A DNA stretch of 64,000 nucleotides from Photorhabdus akhurstii (GCF_018448925.1 NZ_RCWE01000011.1:1-64000), one strand, 5' to 3'; counted from the first letter of the stretch, positions 17,233 through 25,878 are shown. Numbers and translations are program-made. Notes: generated from the sequence alone by a model not told the origin.

Positions 17233-17769
17233 ATGCTTTCTCTGGAAGAGATTGGTCAATTAGTGAGGAACAATCTGCAATTAATCCTTGATTCTCAAGG
17301 GGTGCCATTAGTTGTAAGTTCTATCACTGATCAGGACTTTAAAATTCTCGCTGGTGGTTTTGGTGCATTGGAATGGGAGTTTGGTTTAACAGAATATGGA
17401 AATGATCCTGATAGGTTTGAATTTTGTGTGAAATTAGTGAATACAGCAATAGAAGTAGTGCCTTCTGGGGCGGCTCTTTGCTTGTATGGTGTCAATGATA
17501 AAATTTTCAGAATTCACATGATTGAAAGTTTTTCTAGAAATGATAAAAACCATCCTTTAACAGGGCGCATGGTTCTCCTTACCTTAATGTCTGCATATTT
17601 GTTTAGTGTGGCGGTAGAAGCTGAAGGTGTTTATATTATGGAACCTGTTTCAGAGTTGTGTGATTACTATGCGAGCTTTGGTTTTACAATGCATGAATGC
17701 GGATATATTATGGTTTCAGATGTTAATGGGCTACAGGCAACCTTTGATAAATTTGCAATGACGATATAA
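17233..17769 (+). CDS. Possible GNAT-type acetyltransferase, cargo gene
   Basis: 178 residues. The last third reads MVLLTLMSAYLFSVAVEAEG, then 'LCDYYASFGFTMHECGYIM', resembling the terminal helix and 'Y-x-x-x-GF' end of GNAT proteins. The glycine-rich acetyl-CoA loop is not clear. An AAAGGATC site precedes the ATG. It sits between baseplate genes in an insertion that also holds a decayed gene and a 58-residue ORF, so it is likely a passenger rather than a structural part. No function can be assigned with certainty. Confidence 0.45.
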   Translation: MLSLEEIGQLVRNNLQLILDSQGVPLVVSSITDQDFKILAGGFGALEWEFGLTEYGNDPDRFEFCVKLVNTAIEVVPSGAALCLYGVNDKIFRIHMIESFSRNDKNHPLTGRMVLLTLMSAYLFSVAVEAEGVYIMEPVSELCDYYASFGFTMHECGYIMVSDVNGLQATFDKFAMTI

Positions 17770-17873
17770 GATTTTGTTATAAAAATAATAGATGAGCCTG
17801 TTAGTGTGATATGACGATTATCCTTAAATTATCCTTAATAAAGAGTGCTAGAGCGACTCCCTGAGAGGTACAT

Positions 17874-18050
17874 ATGAAAGAGCAAAGCGTATCCAAGAAA
17901 GAAGTCAGGTTCGATACACGAGGTGTATTTACAAGAATGGGGGCGGCTGTTGATATTTTGAAGAAAGCAGCTCCAGAGGCTTTTGAATGCAAGGTTGCAT
18001 GTTGTGAACAGCAGGGAAAGTTGCGCGGTAGTAAAAAAGCGGTAGCATAA
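17874..18050 (+). CDS. Small Cys-containing hypothetical protein (58 aa)
   Basis: Reads MKEQSVSKKEVRFDTRGVF and later 'APEAFECKVACCEQQGKLRG', with a basic tail. A GAGAGGT ribosome site lies before the ATG. Three Cys in a C-x-x-x-C-C arrangement may bind metal. Not recognised; part of the cargo between baseplate genes. Confidence 0.5.
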   Translation: MKEQSVSKKEVRFDTRGVFTRMGAAVDILKKAAPEAFECKVACCEQQGKLRGSKKAVA

Positions 18051-18254
18051 TTTTTTATAATATGTCTCTTTGGGGAGATAAGATTTTTGGCAGCAGGAAG
18101 TCAAGTACAGTAAAGAGGTGATGACAATCCTTATTAACGGGCATTAGTAATAGTGCCCTTTGTCGTTTATAAGCCAGAAATTTTTAGTTTCACATGATTT
18201 ATTACATACGCCGCTTAATTGCGGTTTTTCTATTTCTATATAATTAGGTGAATT

Positions 18255-19211
18255 ATGTCAAAACAATGGATAAGAGAATGCCACCTTATCGTTGTAGACA
18301 AAGATGGCGAAAAAGTAAATTTATCAGACCTGAAAATCACATTTAATATTAGCAGAACGGAATCTTCCAATCCTGCTACCGGTATTTTTACTATATATAA
18401 CCTCAATAACGAAACTAGTAATAAATTACGTAAAAATGAATTTAAAAAGATTAAATTTGTGGCGGGTTACAAGGAGAACTCAGGACAAATATTCTCAGGC
18501 CAAATTCAGTACACGTATGTAAAAAGAGACAACGCAACGGATACTTGTGTTGTGATTCATGCAGCGGACGGGGATGAAGCACATAATTACGCGACCGTGA
18601 ATACCACCATTGCGGCTGGGTATTCGCAAGCAGATTTAGATCATTTGCTAATGCGTGATATTGCCAAATATGGCATTACGGCAGGTCTACGTCCTGAATT
18701 CAGTAAATCAGCATCACCCAGGGGAAAAGTGCTTTTTGGCATGCACCGCAATGAAGTTTCTAATCTGGCAAAACAATGTGACGCTAATTGGCGCTATGAA
18801 GATAACCAATTACATATTGTACCCAAAAATAAATACTTAACTGAAGCCATTGTCCTTACATCAAAAACAGGTCTTATTGGTATGCCTGAACAAACTATTG
18901 GCTCAGGTATTAACGTTAAATGCTTAATTAATCCGAATATCCGCCCGGGTGCATTAATCCGACTGGATAATCGCTCAATCAAACCGGTTGATCCGGCGAC
19001 TAAACAAGCTGCTCAGTCTGGCGATCATAAGGATGCAAAAACACAACCGGCAATGTTGGACGCTGACGGTGATTACATTGCCTTCAATGTGGAGTACTCC
19101 GGCGATACCCGCGAAACAGAGTGGTACATGACAATAATGTGTATCGCCAAGAGTGATCATACTTTGCTGAATCAATCAACTCACAAGAAGGATAAGGCAG
19201 AGAGCGAATGA
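18255..19211 (+). CDS. Baseplate hub protein
   Basis: 318 residues. Begins MSKQWIRECHLIVVDKDGEK with 'ITFNISRTESSNPATGIFTIYNLN', then 'IFSGQIQYTYVKRDNATDTC', the hub-domain pattern of proteins encoded just before Gp138-type spikes. The end overlaps the spike gene start by 4 bases. It forms the platform on which the spike sits. Confidence 0.7.
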   Translation: MSKQWIRECHLIVVDKDGEKVNLSDLKITFNISRTESSNPATGIFTIYNLNNETSNKLRKNEFKKIKFVAGYKENSGQIFSGQIQYTYVKRDNATDTCVVIHAADGDEAHNYATVNTTIAAGYSQADLDHLLMRDIAKYGITAGLRPEFSKSASPRGKVLFGMHRNEVSNLAKQCDANWRYEDNQLHIVPKNKYLTEAIVLTSKTGLIGMPEQTIGSGINVKCLINPNIRPGALIRLDNRSIKPVDPATKQAAQSGDHKDAKTQPAMLDADGDYIAFNVEYSGDTRETEWYMTIMCIAKSDHTLLNQSTHKKDKAESE

Positions 19212-19960
19212 TAAACACTGACGAACGACTCAATAGACCCGAAGCGGTCTTTTTTGCTATGCAAGAAATGATTAGCGCCGGATTGTATGTCTCTTTGCCT
19301 TGCATTATTCAATCATTTGATGCTGATACGGTAACAGTTACCGCGCAACCGGCCATCAGATGGAAAATCAGGCAAAAAGATGGGGAGCTGGAATCGGTAT
19401 CCTTGCCGCTATTAGTGGATGTGCCGGTTATATTCCCAAGGGGAGGTGGCGTAACGTTAACCTTCCCGATAAGAGCTGGTGATGAATGCTTAGTCGTATT
19501 TGCTGATCGTTGCATCGATTATTGGTGGCAATCTGGCGGAGTACAAGAGCCGGTGGACCCCAGGCAACATAACCTATCCGATGGATTTGCGATTGTTGGT
19601 CCACAATCTCAGCAACAAAAAATATCGAATATCAGCACTAATACTGCACAGCTAAGAAGTGATGATGGTGCTGCGTATATCGAACTCGATCCCAATAGTC
19701 ATAACATCACGGTTATCACACCGGCAAAACTTATCGCTACAGCCGGCGGTACTGAAATCACTTCACCTGAAATCATCCTAAATGGCAACGTCACCATTAA
19801 CGGCAACTTATCACAGGGCATGGGCGCTGGTGGTGGCTCCGCAACCATGCAAGGCCCAGTCACGGTGAGTAATGATGTGACAGCGGCAGGGATTAGCCTT
19901 AAAAACCATGTACATAGTGGTGTGCAATCAGGTGGCGGCAAGACGGGGAAACCTCAATGA
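19208..19960 (+). CDS. Membrane-puncturing spike protein (Gp138 family)
   Basis: 250 residues. The N-terminal OB-like domain shows LYVSLPCIIQSFDADTVTV, 'LLVDVPVIFPRGGGVTLTFP' and 'AGDECLVVFADRCIDYWWQSG', as in Gp138. The rest is a beta-helical repeat part ('TSPEIILNGNVTINGNL') ending 'KNHVHSGVQSGGGKTGKP', with an HVH metal-binding motif near the tip. It breaches the target outer membrane on sheath contraction. Confidence 0.85.
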   Translation: MINTDERLNRPEAVFFAMQEMISAGLYVSLPCIIQSFDADTVTVTAQPAIRWKIRQKDGELESVSLPLLVDVPVIFPRGGGVTLTFPIRAGDECLVVFADRCIDYWWQSGGVQEPVDPRQHNLSDGFAIVGPQSQQQKISNISTNTAQLRSDDGAAYIELDPNSHNITVITPAKLIATAGGTEITSPEIILNGNVTINGNLSQGMGAGGGSATMQGPVTVSNDVTAAGISLKNHVHSGVQSGGGKTGKPQ

Positions 19961-20304
19961 GATATCGAAGAGAAATTGACAACGACTATGTATTTGGTCG
20001 TGGAGAGGCGGGTTTTCTTATCAATTCACCGGAAGCGGTCGCACAAGCGGTGAAAACTCGCCTGATGTTGCGTAGTGGAGAATGGTTTCTTGATAACCGA
20101 GAGGGGACAGATTACGACAGCGTATTGGGTAAAGGCACATCGGGTTTTTATGACCTGATTATTAGACAGCGAATACTGCAAACGCCGGGTGTAGAGCGCA
20201 TTACCCAATACCGCAGTGCAAGAAACCCTGAAACAAGAAAAATCACCATTACAGTCACGATTGACACGATTTATGGCCAGACAGGAGTAACTGCTGATGT
20301 ATGA
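19957..20304 (+). CDS. Baseplate wedge protein (gp25-like)
   Basis: 115 residues. 'EAVAQAVKTRLMLRSGEWFL' and 'TPGVERITQYRSARNPETRK' are typical of the small wedge proteins homologous to T4 gp25 and P2 W. Overlaps both neighbours by 4 and 8 bases, showing translational coupling. Confidence 0.75.
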   Translation: MRYRREIDNDYVFGRGEAGFLINSPEAVAQAVKTRLMLRSGEWFLDNREGTDYDSVLGKGTSGFYDLIIRQRILQTPGVERITQYRSARNPETRKITITVTIDTIYGQTGVTADV

Positions 20305-21490
20305 AAGTATTATCAACACCATGTTACCTGCTATTGATAAAAATGGGATCAATGCTCCTGATTATCAAACCATCTTGAATAGCTGGAAGACGATATTCAG
20401 GGATATTTATGGGGACGATATTTACATTGAATCTGACAGTAAAGACGGTGTTTTTTTATCGTTGATAGCATACGTTATTCACGGTTGTAATAACGCAACC
20501 ATTGCCTCCTATAACTCATTTAGCCCGACAACCGCGGTGGGAGAAGGGCTTTCCCGTAATGTCAAAATCAACGGCATCACCAGAAAAAGCTCTAGTAACT
20601 CAACGGTAGATGTTTTGGTTACAGGTCGAGCGGGTACGGTTATCCGCAACGCTTCCGTCCGGGATGATGCGGGAAACACTTGGTCGCTACCGGATGAAGT
20701 GATTATAGACACACACGGGCAGGCAATTGTGACGGCGGTTTGTCAAAAATCGGGCGCGATTGGCGCATTGCCTCACACGGTTAACCAAATTGCTACGCCG
20801 ACATTGGGCTGGCAAACCGTGACGAACCCGGTTGCTGCTACACTTGGTCGGGGAATTGAAACCGATATAGAGCTGAGAATACGGCAAGCGGTTTCCGTTG
20901 CGCTGCCTTCGAGAACCATTATGGATGGACTGGTGGGGGCAATTGCCAATCTGCATGGGGTTTCACGTTACCGGGGATATGACAACGACTCGGACAAAAC
21001 GGATGAGAACGGCATACCTGCTCATAGCATTGCACTTGTCATTGATGGTGGAGACTCGAAAGAGATTGCCCGGACCATCCTGATAAAGAAAACGCCGGGT
21101 ATACCGACATTTGGCACCACCTCTGAAACGATTACCGATGATTATGGCAATAAAAAAACGATTAACTTCTATCGTCCTACACTGGTGCCAATTTACGTTG
21201 AAATACACATTAAACCCTTTATCGGATATACATCAGATATTGGCAATAATATTCGTAACGAAATATCTAACTATATAAAATCCCTTTATATCGGTGATGG
21301 AATATATGTTACTCGTTTATTTGTACCGGCAAACTTATGCAATAAAAACGGTGGACAGACATATGAAGTATTATCTGTGACAGTGGGAAAATCAGCATCG
21401 ACAACCGGAACGGCGAACATTGACATCGCATTTAATCAAGCGCCGACGTGTTCACCTGAAAATATTAAAATAGTAACGGTGCTCGAATGA
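20297..21490 (+). CDS. Baseplate J-like protein (gp47 family)
   Basis: 397 residues. Contains 'GDDIYIESDSKDGVFLSLIA', 'TVDVLVTGRAGTVI' with 'DDAGNTWSLPDEV', and 'SVALPSRTIMDGLVGAIANL' with 'GVSRYRGYDNDSD', the usual order of baseplate J/gp47 proteins. It forms the baseplate wedges together with the gp25-like protein. Confidence 0.85.
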   Translation: MYESIINTMLPAIDKNGINAPDYQTILNSWKTIFRDIYGDDIYIESDSKDGVFLSLIAYVIHGCNNATIASYNSFSPTTAVGEGLSRNVKINGITRKSSSNSTVDVLVTGRAGTVIRNASVRDDAGNTWSLPDEVIIDTHGQAIVTAVCQKSGAIGALPHTVNQIATPTLGWQTVTNPVAATLGRGIETDIELRIRQAVSVALPSRTIMDGLVGAIANLHGVSRYRGYDNDSDKTDENGIPAHSIALVIDGGDSKEIARTILIKKTPGIPTFGTTSETITDDYGNKKTINFYRPTLVPIYVEIHIKPFIGYTSDIGNNIRNEISNYIKSLYIGDGIYVTRLFVPANLCNKNGGQTYEVLSVTVGKSASTTGTANIDIAFNQAPTCSPENIKIVTVLE

Positions 21491-22059
21491 ACAAATATAT
21501 GAAATTGATTCCTGCATATCACATGGAAGGTAAAAAATATGTCAGGACGCTTGAAGCTGTGACTGATATTTTCAACCAGAATGCGCTGACCACAGATTTA
21601 CTAATTAGCAGTTTTGACCTTGATAAAGCGGTGGGCAAACAGCTTGATATTATTGGAGAATGGGTAGGAAGAAATCGCATGATCCAAACCCCAATTGAAT
21701 CCTATTACTTCTCCTTTGACATTGCTGACTTGGGGTTTGATAGTGGTCAATGGAAAGGGCGGTTTGACAGTGATAAAAGTTATATCAAACTGGATGATGA
21801 TAATTATCGGATCGTCATCAAAGCCAAAATAGGCGCAAATAACTGGGATGGAACGGCTGGGTCACTTAATAACATCCTGAGTTTTATTCATTCAAATAAT
21901 GGCCTATCGGTATCTTTCGAAGATAACTTGGATATGTCATTTACTGTGACTATTAAAGGTAAATCAATCAGTACGATAACGAAAGAAATCATCCATCAGG
22001 GTTATCTCTCGCTTAAACCTATGGGGATAACGGTTAATTACCATATAGTGGAGGGTTAG
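21487..22059 (+). CDS. DUF2612 baseplate-associated protein
   Basis: 190 residues. The N-terminal part 'LISSFDLDKAVGKQLDIIGEWVGRNR' and 'YYFSFDIADLGFDSGQWKG' are characteristic of DUF2612 proteins located between baseplate J and the tail fibre. It probably connects the fibre to the baseplate. Confidence 0.8.
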   Translation: MNKYMKLIPAYHMEGKKYVRTLEAVTDIFNQNALTTDLLISSFDLDKAVGKQLDIIGEWVGRNRMIQTPIESYYFSFDIADLGFDSGQWKGRFDSDKSYIKLDDDNYRIVIKAKIGANNWDGTAGSLNNILSFIHSNNGLSVSFEDNLDMSFTVTIKGKSISTITKEIIHQGYLSLKPMGITVNYHIVEG

Positions 22060-22061
22060 AA

Positions 22062-23279
22062 GTGGCTAAAAATGATTTTAAAGCGTTTGCCATTGGTGAA
22101 AACGCGAATACTTTGTCACAAGAAGAATATGAAAGCTCAGATTTTATTGAGGAGGGTTTTAAATCAGGAATAGCAAGGAGTGAGCGCTTAAATAAAGTTT
22201 GGCGCCAATCATCGGTTATTGCCGCGGTAATTGGGAAATATATTGCGGAAAAAACTGGTGAAGACGTTATGGATGATGGTGACTTGGAGAAACTCGTAAC
22301 GCAGTTAGATTTAGCATTAAAACATAAAATTACCACGGAAATTCCTGATGCTTCACTGACGCAGAAAGGTATATCGCAACTCAACAGCGCGACAAATTCT
22401 GACAGAGAAGATCAAGCGGCGACTCCAAAAGCGGTTCATGACGTTAGAAAAATCGCTGAAAGCAAATTAAGTGGCGTTTCTGATGCCTCATTGACTCAGA
22501 AGGGGATTGTACAGCTAAGTAGTGCGACAAATAGCGCAAGCGAAACCCTAGCTGCGACGCCAAAGGCAATTAAGGAGGCATACGATTTTGCAAATACGGC
22601 AAATGTGGCAGCTAAAAATGCTCATGATGAAGCGAACAAGGCTACAGATAATGCCAACAGCAGATTGGCAAAAAACCAAAATGGCGCAGATATCCCTAAT
22701 AAAAGTGAGTTTATAAAAAACCTTGGTTTGATGGAAACGGTGAGTTTGGCGAAAAGTGCAGCTAATATCAACACCATTTATCCTGTTGGAATTGTGGTTT
22801 GGTTTGCACAAAATAAAAACCCAAATGCGCTATTTCCTGGCACTACGTGGAAATATATTGGTGAAAATAAAACAATTCGTCTAGCCAGTATGAGTGGCTC
22901 AAACGTACTGAGTTCTGGAGGCTCTGATAGTATTACTCTCTCAGCAGCACAGTTACCTGTGCATAACCATTCATTTAGTGCAACAACTAGCTCATTTGAT
23001 TATGGGACAAAAACAACAAACACAACAGGAAACCATTACCATACTGTAAATGGTATGGGAAGGCCCGGAGATATACGTCCAAAAGTATCTACAACCTCAG
23101 GAGGAAGTTATACTTTCGAAAATCCAGATACTAACTCAGCAGGCAATCATAACCACATTGTAGCGATTGGTGCCCATAACCATTTAGTAAGTGGGGCAAC
23201 AGGAAACACTGGTAATAGTTCAGCGATAAATGTAGCTAACGCCTATGTGATGTTAATGGGTTGGTATCGTTCTGCGTGA
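22062..23279 (+). CDS. Tail fibre protein, expressed form, with invertible C-terminal tip
   Basis: 405 residues from GTG 22062 (GAGGG upstream). The N-terminal part is the baseplate attachment. Two fibre repeats follow (ASLTQKGISQLNSATNS near 97 and ASLTQKGIVQLSSATNS near 142, each ending AATPKA), then a helical linker. From about residue 219 ('NLGLMETVSLAKSA') it runs into the tip, which has repeated HxH motifs (HNH, HYH, HNH, HNH) similar to the metal-binding needle of T4 gp37, and ends 'AYVMLMGWYRSA'. The recombination site lies inside the coding frame at 22718-22729, so the tip can be exchanged with the silent cassette at 25081-25617. The tip decides the host range. Confidence 0.85.
   Translation: MAKNDFKAFAIGENANTLSQEEYESSDFIEEGFKSGIARSERLNKVWRQSSVIAAVIGKYIAEKTGEDVMDDGDLEKLVTQLDLALKHKITTEIPDASLTQKGISQLNSATNSDREDQAATPKAVHDVRKIAESKLSGVSDASLTQKGIVQLSSATNSASETLAATPKAIKEAYDFANTANVAAKNAHDEANKATDNANSRLAKNQNGADIPNKSEFIKNLGLMETVSLAKSAANINTIYPVGIVVWFAQNKNPNALFPGTTWKYIGENKTIRLASMSGSNVLSSGGSDSITLSAAQLPVHNHSFSATTSSFDYGTKTTNTTGNHYHTVNGMGRPGDIRPKVSTTSGGSYTFENPDTNSAGNHNHIVAIGAHNHLVSGATGNTGNSSAINVANAYVMLMGWYRSA
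22717..22738 (+). repeat. Fibre inversion crossover site, copy 1
   Basis: A 22-base sequence shared exactly and in inverted orientation with 25607-25628. It contains the palindromic core AAACC-TT-GGTTT (22718-22729), the pattern of Gin/Cin/Hin crossover sites. It lies in the fibre frame at codons Asn-Leu-Gly-Leu-Met-Glu. Confidence 0.75.
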
Positions 23280-23296
23280 GTTAATTGATGGTTTAA

Positions 23297-23329
23297 TTTC
23301 CTCTTTGTCATTTTAAAACAAGGAGGAAA
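23297..23329. terminator. Hairpin after the expressed fibre tip
   Basis: TTTCCTC plus TTTGT pair with ACAA plus GGAGGAAA across a short AT-rich loop, with one mismatch. It sits between the fibre stop and the convergent glycosyltransferase stop, so it could serve both. No clear T run. Confidence 0.4.
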
Positions 23330-23350
23330 CTAATACGAAACTGATAAGAT

Positions 23351-24307
23351 TTAGTGAACCTTTGCTTTATAAAGAACAAACGCAATGAAACGGGAAAGTG
23401 TTTTTACTCTTCGAGTGTCATTTGTATTGTGGATTTTTTCTATTAAAGAAAACCACTTTTTTGCTGTGGATTCGCGATCATATTGTTCAAATCTTTTTTT
23501 CCCATTAAATACCATTGACGTATATAAATCTGGTTGTTTTCGTAATTGATCCACTGCTTCTATGAATTGCCCTGGCGTTTTAGCAATTAAATAATCTAAT
23601 TCACTTATCCGTATAGCTCTCATAGAAGGTTCATCATCACAAATTAAAGGACAACCAGCATTCCATGCATTGATAAGTTTGCTAGCCGGTTTTCTCATAA
23701 GATCAGAATCATGCTCTTTCCTAAAACTTATAGCTATATCGATATCACTATAATTAGTCCAATCATTTGTTGATATTCTAAGTGTTATACCTCTTTTACT
23801 TAAATCGCTTATAAGATTTTTTCCTGCAAAAAAATCAGGTAAAGCATCAACGTGTCCAAAAAAACCAATGGTTTTTATTTCATTACTATCTTTGGATCTG
23901 CATTTTAAGTTTGGTTGTGGCCAGTGTGGTAAAAATATCTTTCCGGGTTCTGTTTGTAGTGGATTTTGTACAACGACATAATCAGCCCCATAAACAGGTG
24001 GGCGATCAGCTTGACAGACAACAGTGCATCCTGCCCACGGCTTAACTCTAAAGCTAAAATCATCGTAGTGTAATAGATTAACTGCATCAGCCCGGACTTG
24101 ATTGGTTAGTGTAATATCAAGATAATCGCCGTAGTAATATTTGAGATTAATTAAAGTCTGAAAAACCCAGCAAGCTTTACCTTTACGATATAATCTATCT
24201 GGGATGGAATTAGGATTGATTCTTTGATTAACCATCTGTTCAAAATCATAAGCATAGTCGTTTATGAATTTTTGGTTAGAAACACCGTTAACGATAATCT
24301 TTTCCAT
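23351..24307 (-). CDS. GT-B-type glycosyltransferase inside the invertible segment
   Basis: 318 residues. 'IKTIGFFGHVDALPDFFAGK' resembles the start of the C-terminal Rossmann domain of family 1/4-type glycosyltransferases, and 'RKPASKLINAWNAGCPLICD' with 'EPSMRAIRISELDYLIAKTP' is the nucleotide-sugar-binding region (K-x-x-N-x-x-x-x-G-x-P). No membrane segment or signal is visible. It follows the silent fibre tip and Tfa in the same direction, so inversion would place it downstream of the active fibre. It might modify the fibre or the cell's own receptor sugars; this is inference. Confidence 0.7.
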   Translation of the reverse strand: MEKIIVNGVSNQKFINDYAYDFEQMVNQRINPNSIPDRLYRKGKACWVFQTLINLKYYYGDYLDITLTNQVRADAVNLLHYDDFSFRVKPWAGCTVVCQADRPPVYGADYVVVQNPLQTEPGKIFLPHWPQPNLKCRSKDSNEIKTIGFFGHVDALPDFFAGKNLISDLSKRGITLRISTNDWTNYSDIDIAISFRKEHDSDLMRKPASKLINAWNAGCPLICDDEPSMRAIRISELDYLIAKTPGQFIEAVDQLRKQPDLYTSMVFNGKKRFEQYDRESTAKKWFSLIEKIHNTNDTRRVKTLSRFIAFVLYKAKVH

Positions 24308-24599
24308 TACTAACCTATTTCCTAATTTTTAAACAGTATCATTTTTAGTATTTAGGTTAACATAATTATAATATGTTATAAATTGTTTTTATAGGTTATT
24401 TGGAGCTGCACTATCCAATTATCCGGAACTCAATAGTCATATCTAACTAACTGAATCATCAATCAGTTTTCGTTTGGTACTAAGAAAAATTTTTACCTAT
24501 TTACTGAGCGATTAAAGGAGACGTAGTTTTAGAAGCCCGATTAAATAATTCCCCTCAGAATGAATGACTTAAAGGATTATCCCAGAATGACAACAATAA
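24308..24599. other. AT-rich gap inside the invertible segment
   Basis: About 290 bases between Tfa and the glycosyltransferase without a supported gene. It should carry the promoter of the glycosyltransferase if it is expressed in this orientation. Confidence 0.4.
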
Positions 24600-24617
24600 G
24601 GGCTGCTTATGCAGCCC
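24600..24617 (-). terminator. Terminator-like hairpin after Tfa
   Basis: GGGCTGC (24600-24606) pairs with GCAGCCC (24611-24617) around TTAT. On the minus strand it follows the Tfa stop by about 20 bases and is followed by a short T-rich stretch. Confidence 0.55.
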
Positions 24618-24636
24618 GATATCAAAATACATATAA

Positions 24637-25056
24637 CTATGGCTTTTTAGGCCAGTTAATGTCTGGTGCTGATGTAACATCAATACGGCTCAGTGATATT
24701 TGGTATTTTTTCCAAGCTACTAACTGTGCTTTTTCCTCATCGTTTGCCATATTTAGATCCATAGCATCTTGTAATGGTGCGATTTGGTTTGTTGCTTCGG
24801 CTATTAATTGCTGCTTTTGAAGTTTAGCCTGTTGCTGCAATTCTTCTTTTGTGGGTGGAGGGATATCCGCCCATTCCGGTAAACCATTTTTGCCTGCTAT
24901 ACGGTATTTTCCTTCTGGCGCATTATTAGCAGCATATTCTTGATAAATATCATTACTGACTTCTATAACATCATCAGGAAAACTCCCGGCATCAATATAA
25001 TCTTGCTTAAACTCTGCTGGATAAAAATTATCCCGCTTTGGACTGTAATAATACAT
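24637..25056 (-). CDS. Tail fibre assembly protein (Tfa)
   Basis: 139 residues. The N-terminal 'YYYSPKRDNFYPAEFKQDY' and 'PDDVIEVSNDIYQEY', followed by 'GLPEWADIPPPTKEEL', a charged helical part and a terminal 'VTSAPDINWPKKP', match the Tfa family closely. Tfa chaperones the folding or trimerisation of the fibre tip next to which it is encoded, here the silent cassette at 25081-25617. In the present orientation it is not downstream of a full fibre gene. Confidence 0.9.
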   Translation of the reverse strand: MYYYSPKRDNFYPAEFKQDYIDAGSFPDDVIEVSNDIYQEYAANNAPEGKYRIAGKNGLPEWADIPPPTKEELQQQAKLQKQQLIAEATNQIAPLQDAMDLNMANDEEKAQLVAWKKYQISLSRIDVTSAPDINWPKKP

Positions 25057-25080
25057 ATCTTATTTAATCCTTTTTGTAGA

Positions 25081-25617
25081 TTATTCCCCAACAGCAAACC
25101 ACGTAAAGAACCAGCCAGCTGATTTATACTGTGTTTGGAAGCTATCAGTAAATAGATTGAAAACGGGCCATTGATTATCACCACCCTTAACTGGACGGTC
25201 ATAATAAATATTCGTCATAACAGAAAAACACTTATTTTTAAATGGAATAGGAAATTTAACTACACCACCCGTTACCGATATTCCCCACTGATAGATTAAC
25301 CCTGTATTCCCGCATTTCCACCAGCCATTTGCAGATAGATTTGCAGTATTTTTTACACCATATCTGCCGTCTGATTCCCCTTTCGTGTAACTTTCTCCCC
25401 TGACTGTATAATTTCCAGCTGGCTGATAGTTTCCGAGGGGTTGGTATCTGTCATCTGATTCTGATTTGGTATAGATTTCCCCATGAACGGCATAATTGCC
25501 CACAGGTTGAGCCCCCACATCCCCGGCATTCAAACTGACATCCCCAGTCAACGCCTTGCCGTTAATTTTCCGACTACTCGGCACGGCACTTTTTGCCAAC
25601 TCCACTGTTTCCATCAA
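25081..25617 (-). pseudogene. Silent alternative tail-fibre tip cassette
   Basis: Encodes 'METVELAKSAVPSS', then 'KINGKALTGDVSLNAGDVGA', two 'YTKxESDxRY' fibre repeats and a C-terminal 'GWWKCGNTGLIYQWG' tip domain ending 'SAGWFFTWFAVGE', as in many phage fibres. The beginning matches 'METVSLAKSA' of the expressed fibre. Upstream in the same frame a TAA stops translation just beyond the crossover site, so the cassette has no fibre N-terminus here. It is not decayed: inversion between the two crossover sites would join it in frame to codon ~220 of the fibre gene. Confidence 0.8.
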
Positions 25618-25628
25618 ACCAAGGTTTT
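25607..25628 (-). repeat. Fibre inversion crossover site, copy 2
   Basis: The inverted copy of 22717-22738, identical over 22 bases, with core AAACC-AA-GGTTT (25616-25627). Reading on the minus strand, the similarity continues beyond the site for about 20 more bases with scattered changes that keep the reading frame. Confidence 0.75.
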
Positions 25629-25683
25629 ACAGAAACCATAAGTTGACAACAAATCGTGTCGAAGCCGTATGCTAGGGCATTAA

Positions 25684-25878
25684 ATGGGGATAGAAAGGGT
25701 AAAAACTGGCTATATCCATGTATTAATAAATGACCAGAATGACGATTATGGGGAACAATACTGTGATTGGTTTAATTACAATCTGCCTTTGTTTATAAAA
25801 CAACCTAAAAATGGTCAAAATAGATCACACATATTGGCAAAACACATGTCTTCCCCAGTCATGATGGAAACGGATTAA
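25684..25878 (+). CDS. Small hypothetical protein (64 aa)
   Basis: Reads MGIERVKTGYIHVLINDQND and later 'YCDWFNYNLPLFIKQPKNG'. Residue use looks protein-like but there is no clear ribosome site (GCTAGGG upstream is weak). It may be a fragment left beside the invertible segment. No invertase gene is found here. Confidence 0.3.
   Translation: MGIERVKTGYIHVLINDQNDDYGEQYCDWFNYNLPLFIKQPKNGQNRSHILAKHMSSPVMMETD

Noticed and set aside
18211-18227. Hairpin CCGC/GCGG before the hub gene as a terminator
   Set aside because: Only four base pairs; although T-rich after it, too weak to call, and the tail operon is expected to continue.
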